Shown in pieces: positions 27,428-34,997 of a DNA stretch of 64,000 bases. The translations under genes were made by a program, and so were the position numbers. Position 1 is the stretch's first letter. Each line of letters opens with the position of its first letter. Below the pieces are notes generated by a model, which did no database searches, was not told the DNA's origin, and saw only the letters and a program-made list of their open reading frames with translations. Origin of the DNA: Planctomycetota bacterium (lineage in GTDB: Bacteria; Planctomycetota; Phycisphaerae; UBA1845); NCBI GenBank assembly GCA_029558835.1, contig JAKQDH010000087.1, forward strand, positions 1 through 64,000. Reading direction: 5' to 3'.

Positions 27428-28764
27428 GGCGTGCGTCCCGAGGCTGAGGGGGGTGTGGAGGCCGGGGGGTGTTCCGCGGCGCCGTGCGGCGTGCCGGCGT
27501 CAGGCGCGGCGGGTATGCCGGCGGTGGGAGTGGTCGGCGGCGTGGTCGGCATGCGAATCGGGGAGCCGTCCGTCAGCACGTCGAGCGGTGCCAGGATGAC
27601 TTCTTCACCGGGCGACAGACCGTCGATGATGAGCGCTTCGTCCTGTACGAAGCGGTCCACCGTGACCTGCCGCCCGCGGGCGTACCCGGCCTGTGCCACC
27701 AGCACTCGGCCGTTGCGGATCGCTCCGCGCGGGATGAGCAGGGCCGCTTCGTGGCGGGGGCCCTCGACCGTCGCGCGAACGAACGCACCGGGCAGCAGGG
27801 GTTCCGGTTGCTCGGTGTTGTTCAGCAGGACGTAGGCCGCGAAGGTCCGGGTTTGCGTGTCGGCCGCCGGCGCCAGGCGTGCGATGGCGCCGTGCCAGTC
27901 CGTCCGCGGGTTGCTCTCGCGTTGCAGGGTGCAGGTCGCCCCCACGCGCAGGCCGTCACGCACGCCAACCGGCAGGTGGACGGCCACTTCGAGGCGGTTC
28001 GTGTCCATGAGCACCAGCAGCGGAGTGCCGGGTCCGACGCGGTCACCCACCTCGACGTACAGCTCCTCGATCGCCCCGGGGAAGGGGGCACGGATGGTGC
28101 AGCGCTCCAGGTTCAGTTGGGCAATGCCGGCGGCCGCCTGGTGGCCCCGGAGCGCGGCCTCCAGGGCTACGCGGCGCGTCGGGAGGACGGCGGCTTCGTT
28201 CTGCTGACTCTGCCAGACGCGGTGAACCTGTTCGTAAGCGAGGCGAGCTAAGTCCAGCTCCCGCTTGTGCGCCAGATCGGTCTCGAAGAGCCGGGCCAGA
28301 CGGTCGCGCTCGTCGCCGGCGATGCGCAGTTCCTTCTCGGCAATGACCAGCAACCGCTGGATGTTCGTCTCCTCGATGCCGAGCTGGTCCAACTGGGCTT
28401 GGTCGGCGGCGACCTGAGCCTGGGCCCGGTCAAGATCGTGCCGGTACTCGCGGTCATCGAGCTGGATGATCGGTTGCCCATCCTCGACGGTTGCCCCGGG
28501 GCGAAGTCGCCCCGGCAGATCCACGACGGTTCCTGCCACCTGGGCGGCCACCGTGGTGCGGCGTTCGGCCCGAGCGCTGCCGTAGCCGGTGAAGGTCTCG
28601 GTGACCTGGCGCGGGGCGAGGGTGAAGGTGGCCACCAGCGGGGGGAGCGGTAGTTCCTGCCGTTCCGGCGGCAGCTCGCGCGTGGCGAACAGCCAGCCCG
28701 CAATGGCGGTCCCTGCGGCCAGCAGGGCGGTGACGAGAAAGAGTGACAGCAGGACTCTGAGCAT
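27424..28764 (-). CDS. RND periplasmic adaptor (membrane fusion protein, HlyD/AcrA type)
   Basis: 446 residues. N-terminal membrane anchor (LLSLFLVTALLAAGTAIAGW). Split lipoyl domain: VAAQVAGTVVDLPGRLRPGA and IRAPFPGAIEELYVEVGD, separated by an alpha hairpin (about 110-215). Then beta-barrel and membrane-proximal domains, and a Pro/Thr-rich tail that is probably disordered. It would join the pump to an outer-membrane channel. Stop overlaps the pump start (ATGA). The ribosome site before ATG 28764 is weak. Confidence 0.92.
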   Translation of the reverse strand: MLRVLLSLFLVTALLAAGTAIAGWLFATRELPPERQELPLPPLVATFTLAPRQVTETFTGYGSARAERRTTVAAQVAGTVVDLPGRLRPGATVEDGQPIIQLDDREYRHDLDRAQAQVAADQAQLDQLGIEETNIQRLLVIAEKELRIAGDERDRLARLFETDLAHKRELDLARLAYEQVHRVWQSQQNEAAVLPTRRVALEAALRGHQAAAGIAQLNLERCTIRAPFPGAIEELYVEVGDRVGPGTPLLVLMDTNRLEVAVHLPVGVRDGLRVGATCTLQRESNPRTDWHGAIARLAPAADTQTRTFAAYVLLNNTEQPEPLLPGAFVRATVEGPRHEAALLIPRGAIRNGRVLVAQAGYARGRQVTVDRFVQDEALIIDGLSPGEEVILAPLDVLTDGSPIRMPTTPPTTPTAGIPAAPDAGTPHGAAEHPPASTPPSASGRTP

Positions 28765-29052
28765 CTCTGGGTCAGGGGAGCTTCCGCGGAGCGCTTGCGC
28801 TTGCTTGGGCGCACCGCCGCTGTAGGGCAGTCCATCGGTCGTGAATCGGCCGCGGCCAACGTCGCGGCTTCATCGTCCTCACACGGAAGCGGTGGTTCCA
28901 CCACGATCGACCGCGGCGCGGGTGTTCGAAGGCGGTCGCGCAACCGTACCGACGCCGGTACGGCGCCCGCGCGGGCTTCCGGTTCCGTCATTCTAGGTGA
29001 GCGTGCGCAATCGTGCGACAACCAGGGCATCGCCGCGCGGGCTCAAGGCTGT
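28765..29052. other. Upstream region of RND operon
   Basis: No convincing gene; minus-strand open frames here continue out of phase with the adaptor gene and look like shadows. The operon promoter should lie here, but I see no clear box pair. Confidence 0.35.
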
Positions 29053-29193
29053 TACGTGTTCAGCGTCTTCAGCGTGGCGGGTGCCGTGCTTACCCGCGAC
29101 TGCGGTCGCGGGTAGGCATGCCTCTGGATGCCGCAGCACATGCCCACCCCCGCCTGCGGCGGGTGAGGGCATGGCACCCACGGTAAACACGTA
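29053..29193. repeat. Palindromic MITE-like element, copy B
   Basis: Ends TACGTGTTCAGCGT (29053-29066) and ACGGTAAACACGTA (29180-29193), 141 bp. Core hairpins as in copy A with a few mismatches. It lies 24 bp before the 78-bp duplicated element. Confidence 0.8.
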
Positions 29194-29217
29194 CCAAGCG
29201 CGCGGCTCGATGGGCGC

Positions 29218-29295
29218 CGGGGCGCAATAAAGCGGCCCGGTGGGGTGGACCGGGCCTTGGGGAACCGTCCAATGGGGGATTGGACGGAGAGTGAC
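29218..29295 (-). ncRNA. Candidate small RNA or terminator, 78-bp duplicated element, copy 1
   Basis: Exact match, all 78 bases, to 34053-34130. Read on the minus strand: hairpin CCGTCCAAT-CCCCC-ATTGGACGG (29287-29265), a TTCCCC linker, hairpin GGCCCGGT-CCACCCC-ACCGGGCC (29256-29234), then GCTTTATTG. The second hairpin plus tail looks like an intrinsic terminator. Upstream on the same strand TTGCAA (29414-29409), a 16-nt gap and TAATGT (29392-29387) is a possible promoter, which would give an RNA of about 150 nt. Both hairpin loops and the linker are runs of C, as in small RNAs that pair with ribosome sites. No known family is recognised. A 64-codon open frame (29489-29295) overlaps the upstream part. 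Confidence 0.45.
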
Positions 29296-29714
29296 TAAGT
29301 CATGTCGTCGCCAAACCGACGTACCACAATGTCGCTGGCGCAAGGTCTACAGCAGAGCTGTGCCTTGATGTGCTGCCTCTGCGAGTACATTACCACACCC
29401 TTGGCCGATTGCAAAGCCCTAAGTGCGGATTTTTTCGGCACTGCCGGTGAGCCGCGCCGGTGCCGGGCATCGACCCCCCGCAGCCGCACGCTACCGGTAT
29501 TCCGCGTTTGCCTAACGCATTTGCGTCAGGACGGCTTGGTCCCGGTTGGGTGCACGCGTGCGACCGAGTGGGGGGTACGCATGGCGGGGTCGCGCAACGG
29601 CGCCCGTACGGGGGGCGACGCTGGTGCAGGGGCGCGCAAGCGTCGCGACAGCGTGCCGGCGTTCGCCTGCGGCGAGGTTGGGCATGGCGCCGCGGGCTCC
29701 CCGTTCGCCGGTTC
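29296..29714. other. Interval after trehalose operon
   Basis: No supported gene. The part 29296-29440 is less GC-rich than its surroundings and contains the possible small-RNA promoter. A near-palindrome CCTAACGCATTTGCGTCAGG lies at 29513-29532. A GCATGCC-type repeat occupies 29650-29690. Confidence 0.4.
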
Positions 29715-32240
29715 CTATCGAGTCAGCCGCAAGGCGGCGCTGGCTAAGGCCAAGTGGCTGTACGCCTGGGGAAAGTTCCCCAGTGCCTCTGCGTTGCCGG
29801 GGTCATACTGCTCGGACAGCAACCCGCAGGGGCCGGCGAGGGCGGCCAACCGCTCAAAGAGGAGGGCGGCGTCGTCCAGTCGGCCGGCCAGCGCATACGC
29901 CTCGATAAGCCAGCCCGTGCACAGGTGAAAGCCGCCTTCCAGGCCGGGCAGACCGTCGTCGTAGCGATAACGAAACACTGCCGGGCCGTCGCGTAGCAGA
30001 CGCTCGACCCGGTTAATGGTGCCCAGGACGCGCGGATCGTCCGGCGGCAGGAGCCCGCTGAGCCCCACGGAGAGGGCGGCCGCGTCGGCCTCGTGATCGT
30101 CGTACGTGGCGCAGAACGCATTCGCCTCCGGTTGCCAGCCGCGCGCCAGCACGTCATCGGCAATGACCCGGCGCAGGGCCATCCAATCGGACCGATCCTT
30201 CCCGAGGTAGCGTGCCACCCGTAAAGCCCGGTCCACCGTCTGCCAGCACATGACCTTGGAATGCACGTGGTGGCGGCGTGGGTGTCGAATCTCCCAGATG
30301 CCGTGGTCGGGCTCCTGCCAGCGGTGGATGATGGCGGCCACCATCGCCTCGAGCATCCGCCAGTGTTCGGAGGACAGGGGCGCTCCGTGCTCCGCGAGCA
30401 GCGCCACCAGGTCGGCAATCGGACCAAACACGTCCAGTTGCACCTGTTGGGCGGCGGCATTTCCCACCCGTACGGGGCGGCTGCCGCGATACCCGGCGAG
30501 TTCGGCAATCTCCGCCTCGGAGCCGAGGTGCTGCCCGGTCACCGTGTACACGGGGCTCAGCAAGGTGGGTGTTTCCTGCTGATCGAGGATACCCAGCAGC
30601 CAGTCGAGGAGCTTCATGGCCGGCCCGGTCGCTCCGAGTTGGACCAGGACGCCCGCGGCCATGGCCGCGTCGCGCGGCCAGCAGAAACGGTAATCCCAGT
30701 TGCGCACGCCGCCCGCGGATTCCGGCAAGCTCGTGGTGCCAGCGGCGGCGATCGCGCCGGTCGGGCCGTAGCAGAGCGCCTTCAGCACCAGGGCGCTGCG
30801 TCGCACCAGGTCGGGCTCGACGCCGGGAAGCGTCAGGCTGGACGCCCACCCGCCCCAGAACTGCTCGGTGCGCCGTCGGCGCGCCGGCTCGGGAAGGGGG
30901 TCCTCAGCCAGGCTGGCCGTGCCGTAGCGCAACTCGAGGACCAGCGGCTCGTCCGTCATCTCTACGGTAGCGACGGCCGACTGATGTCGTCCCTCCTCCA
31001 CCAGTTCCCAATCCAGCCCCGGCGCGCGCAGCACGAGGGGGTCCAGAGCGCCCTCGATCTGAAGCCCGACGTCCACAACACGCAGGCGCGTCTGCATGCG
31101 CCCGAAGTCCAGCCGCGGGGCGAAGGTGACTCGCACGCGTCCACGACCTTCCACGACGCGAATCAGATCGGTGCGTCCCGCGCGCTGGAAGGCCCGCCCG
31201 CCGCCGCAGTCGAGGTAATCCGTCACGGTGAGGCCGGGCCAGCGGGTCTGCAGAACGAACGTGTCCCCGATGTAGGTCTGTCGGCCGGGCGCCGTGGACT
31301 CCACGGATCGGACCTCGAAGAACCCGGCCGTCGGTCCGCCGAGCAACTCGGCGAAGACGGCCGAGGAGTCGAGCCGGGGGAGGCAGAGCCAGACCACCCG
31401 CCCGTTGGGGGCCACCAGTGCCAACGTGCGCTGATCGGAAAGCAGGGCGTGCTGTTCGATGGGGATGGCGTGGGAGCCGGCCAGCCAGTCCGCGCGGCGC
31501 TCGGCCACGCGGGCCAGCACTTGGGCGACCGCAAGGGTGTCGGCGATGCGGAAACCGGCCCCGGATTCGCCGGTGCCCACCTTGACGCCGACGTCGGGGC
31601 CGGCCAGCGTTGCGAACGCGTCCTCGTCGGTGAGGTCATCCCCGAGGAACAGCACGGCGGAAGCCCCGAGCCGCTGCCGAATGCGCCGCAGCGCCAGTCC
31701 CTTGTTGGTGTCGACGACACTCAACTCGATGACCTTTTTACCATGCCGAATGTGGACGCCGGGGCGCCGGGCGGGCCCGCTGAGGATCGCCTCCAGCGCC
31801 CGCAGCGCGTCCCGCTCGTCGGCATTGCGGTAGTGGAAGGCGAGGGCGGCAGGCTTGACCTCCACCGTGCTGCCCGGTGCAGACTCCGCGATCTTCGCCA
31901 CGTCCAGCAGCAGACGCTCAAGCAGGTCGTTTGCCGGCGCGGGAAGCGGCGTGGTGAAACCGGCTTCGAACTCGCTGCCGTGGCTGCCGACCAGGTGAAG
32001 CTCGTCGGCGTCCGCCGTGCGCGCGGCCAGGTCGGCCAGGGCGCGACCCGAGATGATGGCCACGTGGGTTTGCGGCATCCCCGCCAGCAACTTCAACGCC
32101 ACCAGCGACTCGCGGTCCGCCTCCGCCTGCTCCGGATTGGAGACGATGGGTGCGATGGTTCCATCGAAGTCACTGGCAACCAGCAGCACGGGGGCGTGCG
32201 CGAGTTCATCGAGGCGGGCACCCAGGACGTCCGAACTCAT
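29715..32240 (-). CDS. otsB: Fused trehalose-6-phosphate phosphatase / GH15 glycosidase
   Basis: 841 residues from ATG 32240, overlapping the otsA stop (ATGA). Residues about 1-240 are a HAD phosphatase: DFDGTIAPI, SGRALADLA, Lys in NKGLALRRI, GDDLTDEDAF; this removes phosphate from trehalose-6-phosphate. From about 250 a GH15 domain follows: an N-terminal beta domain, then an (alpha/alpha)6 barrel with NWDYRFCWPRDAAM, GIWEIR (likely general acid) and SEQYDPGNAEALGNFPQAYS (likely general base). GH15 enzymes include glucoamylases and some trehalases; the fusion favours trehalose or a related glucoside as substrate, but sequence alone does not settle it. The symbol applies to the N-terminal part only. 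Confidence 0.9.
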   Translation of the reverse strand: MSSDVLGARLDELAHAPVLLVASDFDGTIAPIVSNPEQAEADRESLVALKLLAGMPQTHVAIISGRALADLAARTADADELHLVGSHGSEFEAGFTTPLPAPANDLLERLLLDVAKIAESAPGSTVEVKPAALAFHYRNADERDALRALEAILSGPARRPGVHIRHGKKVIELSVVDTNKGLALRRIRQRLGASAVLFLGDDLTDEDAFATLAGPDVGVKVGTGESGAGFRIADTLAVAQVLARVAERRADWLAGSHAIPIEQHALLSDQRTLALVAPNGRVVWLCLPRLDSSAVFAELLGGPTAGFFEVRSVESTAPGRQTYIGDTFVLQTRWPGLTVTDYLDCGGGRAFQRAGRTDLIRVVEGRGRVRVTFAPRLDFGRMQTRLRVVDVGLQIEGALDPLVLRAPGLDWELVEEGRHQSAVATVEMTDEPLVLELRYGTASLAEDPLPEPARRRRTEQFWGGWASSLTLPGVEPDLVRRSALVLKALCYGPTGAIAAAGTTSLPESAGGVRNWDYRFCWPRDAAMAAGVLVQLGATGPAMKLLDWLLGILDQQETPTLLSPVYTVTGQHLGSEAEIAELAGYRGSRPVRVGNAAAQQVQLDVFGPIADLVALLAEHGAPLSSEHWRMLEAMVAAIIHRWQEPDHGIWEIRHPRRHHVHSKVMCWQTVDRALRVARYLGKDRSDWMALRRVIADDVLARGWQPEANAFCATYDDHEADAAALSVGLSGLLPPDDPRVLGTINRVERLLRDGPAVFRYRYDDGLPGLEGGFHLCTGWLIEAYALAGRLDDAALLFERLAALAGPCGLLSEQYDPGNAEALGNFPQAYSHLALASAALRLTR

Positions 32241-33790
32241 CGTTGGTTGGCCTCCACGGCCTGCCAAGCCGGCAGGGTTCTGCTTGCTGGCCCGGTACCG
32301 GCGGCTCCCGCCGGAGAAGCACCGTCGGTGTCCGCGACCGTGCCCGACGCCGCCCGTCCGCAGATTGCAGGTGCCTTCAGGTCCACGCCGCAGGCGGTCA
32401 AGAACCGGTCCAGCCACCAGTAAACGTCCTGGCGCTGCATCAGGCGGCGCAGGCGCCGCATCGCGGGGCGACGCTCCGCATGCGACATGCTGACCGCACG
32501 CTGGAGCGCGTCGGCCACTGCCTCAAGGTCGTACGGGTTGACGAGGATCGCGTCGCGGTGCAACTGGGAGGCGGCCCCGGCGAACTCGCTGAGAATGAGA
32601 ACGCCGTCGCCCTCCACCTGGCACGCGCAATACTCTTTGGCAATCAGGTTCATGCCGTCCTTGAGCGGCGTGACGAAGCCAACGTCGGCGGTGCGATAGT
32701 ACGCCAGCAACTCCTCGCGCTCCAGGCTGCGGAAGACATAGTGGATGGGGATCCATCCCGGCTGGGTGAAGCGCCCGTTGATCTGCGACACTAGGCGTTC
32801 GATTTCCGCCTTCAAGTCCTGGTACTCGGGTACCGCCTCGCGACTGGGGATGACCACTTGCAGCAGGGTCACCCGGCGGTGCAAGTCGGGGTAGCGCTCC
32901 AGCGCTAAGGCAAACGCCTTCAGTCGATAGGGCACGCCCTTGGTGTAGTCGAGTCGGTCGAGGCCGAGCACGATTTGCCGGTCCGGCAACTCCGCACGCA
33001 GCGCCTGCACACGCTCCGTCACCTCCCTGGTGGCCGCGCCCACGCCGAATTCCTGGTAGTCGATCCCAATGGGGAATGCGCCCACCACCGCCATGTGCTT
33101 GAGGTGCTCGGCCGTCAACCCTCCGCGACGCCGACGCAGGCGAACGGCCGGCATCAACTTACGCACGCAGTCCGTGAAGTTGTCCCGATCGCGCGGCGTC
33201 TGGAAGCCCACGACGTCGTATTGCAGGAGCCCATGCAGAACCTGGGCCCGCCACGGCAGCTTGAAGAAGATGTCCGGGGGTGGGAAGGGGATGTGCAGGA
33301 AGAACCCGAGGGGGTTACGCAGGCCGCGGGAACGAAGCCGGTGTCCCAGGTCCATGAGGTGGTAGTCGTGCACCCAAACGAAATCGGCAGGTTGGGTTTC
33401 GGCACCCACGACGTCGGCGAATTTCTCATTCACCGCCACGTAGGCGGTCCAGTAGTCGGGCACGAAATTACATCTTGACTGTAGGTCGTGGAAGAGTGGC
33501 CAGATGATCTCATTCGAGAACCCGTGGTAGAAGCCCTGTAGCTCCTCCGGGGTGAGCCAAACGGGGCGCAACGCGCATCCGGTCGCATCGCTGTACCCGG
33601 CCAGCGCGGCCTCGAGCGCCTCACGGTCTTCCGGCGCTTCCCCGGGCCAGCCGATCCATAAACCGCCGTAACGCCGGAGCACAGGCTCCAGGGCCGTCAC
33701 CAGCCCGCCGGTTCCCGACCGTACGCGTGTCCCGGAATCAGTGCGCTCAAGTACTACTGGCAGGCGGTTGGAGACAATGACGAGTCCCAT
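32237..33790 (-). CDS. otsA: Trehalose-6-phosphate synthase
   Basis: GT20 enzyme joining UDP- or ADP-glucose with glucose-6-phosphate. ATG 33790 (MGLVIVSNRLPV) has GGAGG 7 nt upstream; 517 residues, slightly longer than usual OtsA. Conserved motifs: SNRLP near the start, VWVHDYHLM, FFLHIPFPP, LGLDRLDYTKGV, and the sugar-nucleotide site TPLKDGMNLIAKEYCA. A Pro/Ala-rich tail of about 40 residues precedes the stop. First gene of a two-gene operon. TACAAT at 33966-33961 on the minus strand is a possible -10 box. Confidence 0.96.
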   Translation of the reverse strand: MGLVIVSNRLPVVLERTDSGTRVRSGTGGLVTALEPVLRRYGGLWIGWPGEAPEDREALEAALAGYSDATGCALRPVWLTPEELQGFYHGFSNEIIWPLFHDLQSRCNFVPDYWTAYVAVNEKFADVVGAETQPADFVWVHDYHLMDLGHRLRSRGLRNPLGFFLHIPFPPPDIFFKLPWRAQVLHGLLQYDVVGFQTPRDRDNFTDCVRKLMPAVRLRRRRGGLTAEHLKHMAVVGAFPIGIDYQEFGVGAATREVTERVQALRAELPDRQIVLGLDRLDYTKGVPYRLKAFALALERYPDLHRRVTLLQVVIPSREAVPEYQDLKAEIERLVSQINGRFTQPGWIPIHYVFRSLEREELLAYYRTADVGFVTPLKDGMNLIAKEYCACQVEGDGVLILSEFAGAASQLHRDAILVNPYDLEAVADALQRAVSMSHAERRPAMRRLRRLMQRQDVYWWLDRFLTACGVDLKAPAICGRAASGTVADTDGASPAGAAGTGPASRTLPAWQAVEANQR

Positions 33791-34052
33791 GGTGGTGCCT
33801 CCGATCACTTGGTTGGTCGGGTGCCCGCTGCCCGAGTCGTGTGCAGTGGGGGAGAAGCGGTCGCGGCCCGATACCTGGCGCGTGGCCCGACTGCTCGCGC
33901 TTGCGGGGGGCCGGCCGGGACCGTCTCGAATCCCCCGGGTTTCGTCGGGGACCGACCGGGATTGTACCGCACGTTACCGCCGCGGACGAGACCCGCCGGG
34001 GAGTAGGGGGGAGGTGCCCGTTCGGCCGCCACCGGGCTGGTGCAATCGGTTG

Positions 34053-34130
34053 CGGGGCGCAATAAAGCGGCCCGGTGGGGTGGACCGGGCCTTGGGGAAC
34101 CGTCCAATGGGGGATTGGACGGAGAGTGAC
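34053..34130 (-). ncRNA. 78-bp duplicated element, copy 2
   Basis: Identical to 29218-29295 and in the same orientation: hairpins at 34122-34100 and 34091-34069 (minus strand), then TTTATT. It lies about 260 nt before the otsA start, so the trehalose operon is bracketed by direct repeats 4.8 kb apart. Here no promoter pair is visible upstream. Confidence 0.4.
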
Positions 34131-34620
34131 ACGTAAAGCACGTCGGAATGCTCGCGCCCCGACACAAACAACTCAGACTGTTCCGCAGAGCTACACCCCG
34201 ACGTGTTCGCTTGCCATGGATGTTACCAGATTCCGGTGTCGGTGAGAAGCCCCTGGCTGGCGGATTTTCTGCTTTTTGTGGGTGGTTGGCGGGTGTGTCC
34301 GCGGCGAGCGCCACACCGCCGGCGCCGGGCGCCTGAGCCCCCGGGGACAGTGGGCGACCGCCTGCGCGGCCCGGCGGCGCGGGGGGGGCCGTCGGTTCTT
34401 CGGCGGGCTGCTGAACGCGTGTGCGGAGTACGTGCTTGGCGTCTGGTATGCGGTGGGCGGACGTGCCGGTGCCCGGGGGCCGGTCGCCTCCCCCACGCTC
34501 ACGTCTGGCCGTTTCCCTGCGTACGTGTTTAGCGTGCCCAGCACGACGGGCGTGCGGACACCTACACCAGGGGGCGCCCTCATCGCCGCTGCCCTCACCC
34601 CTACCCCTCTCCCGCGGGGA
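34131..34620. other. Repeat-rich gap before lptD-like gene
   Basis: No gene supported. Contains a solo end of the MITE-like element (TACGTGTTTAGCGT, 34522-34535), a weaker end-like match (TACGTGCTTGGCGT, 34429-34442) and the left half of a CCCTCACCC-type repeat (34593-34621). Confidence 0.5.
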
Positions 34621-34622
34621 GG

Positions 34623-34763
34623 TATGTGTTTAGCGTCTTTGGCGTTGTGGGTGCCATGCTTTCCCGCGACCGCGGTCGCGGGTAAGCATGCCCCTGCCTG
34701 CCGCGGCACATGCCCACCCCCGCCTGCGGCGGGTGAGGGCACGGCACCCACGCTAAACACGCA
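34623..34763. repeat. Palindromic MITE-like element, copy C (nested insertion)
   Basis: Ends TATGTGTTTAGCGT (34623-34636) and ACGCTAAACACGCA (34750-34763). Core hairpins as in the other copies. The element splits a CCCTCACCC-type hairpin repeat, and CGGGGAG occurs on both sides (34615-34621 and 34766-34772), as expected of a target-site duplication. Confidence 0.8.
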
Positions 34764-34879
34764 CACGGGGAGAGGGGTTGGCGGCCGCGTGCCCGTCCAC
34801 GGCTGTGGCGGGTGAGGGGACGGCACCGGCGCTGGACCCAAGCGGTGCGGCCGCGGGGGGCACGCCGGCCGGGCGTGGT

Positions 34880-34907
34880 TTGACAGTCGTGGGGGTGGGT
34901 CTATACT
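34880..34907 (+). promoter_or_regulatory. Sigma70-type promoter for the lptD-like gene
   Basis: TTGACA (34880-34885), 16-nt spacer, TATACT (34902-34907). Transcription would start near 34914, leaving an 84-nt leader before ATG 34998. Confidence 0.7.
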
Positions 34908-34997
34908 TCGGCCCGGCGGCGGTCGGCTTGCGGGCGAAGGCGCGGAGCCATTCGGGTCGACCGCCGGTGCGAGTCCCCTCAATCCACCGGGTACCTG

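Noticed and set aside
28248..29030. Minus-strand open frame overlapping the RND adaptor gene
   Set aside because: Out of phase with a well-recognised adaptor gene; its sequence shows no domain.
30261..32423. 720-residue open frame antisense to the OtsB-GH15 gene
   Set aside because: It mirrors a strongly recognised gene and has no known motifs; it is a GC-rich shadow. The same applies to long antisense frames at 23903-26191, 39097-41085, 45797-47866 and 19592-21196.
29218..34130. Trehalose operon as a composite transposon between 78-bp direct repeats
   Set aside because: No transposase, inverted ends or target duplication; terminator/small RNA reading fits better.
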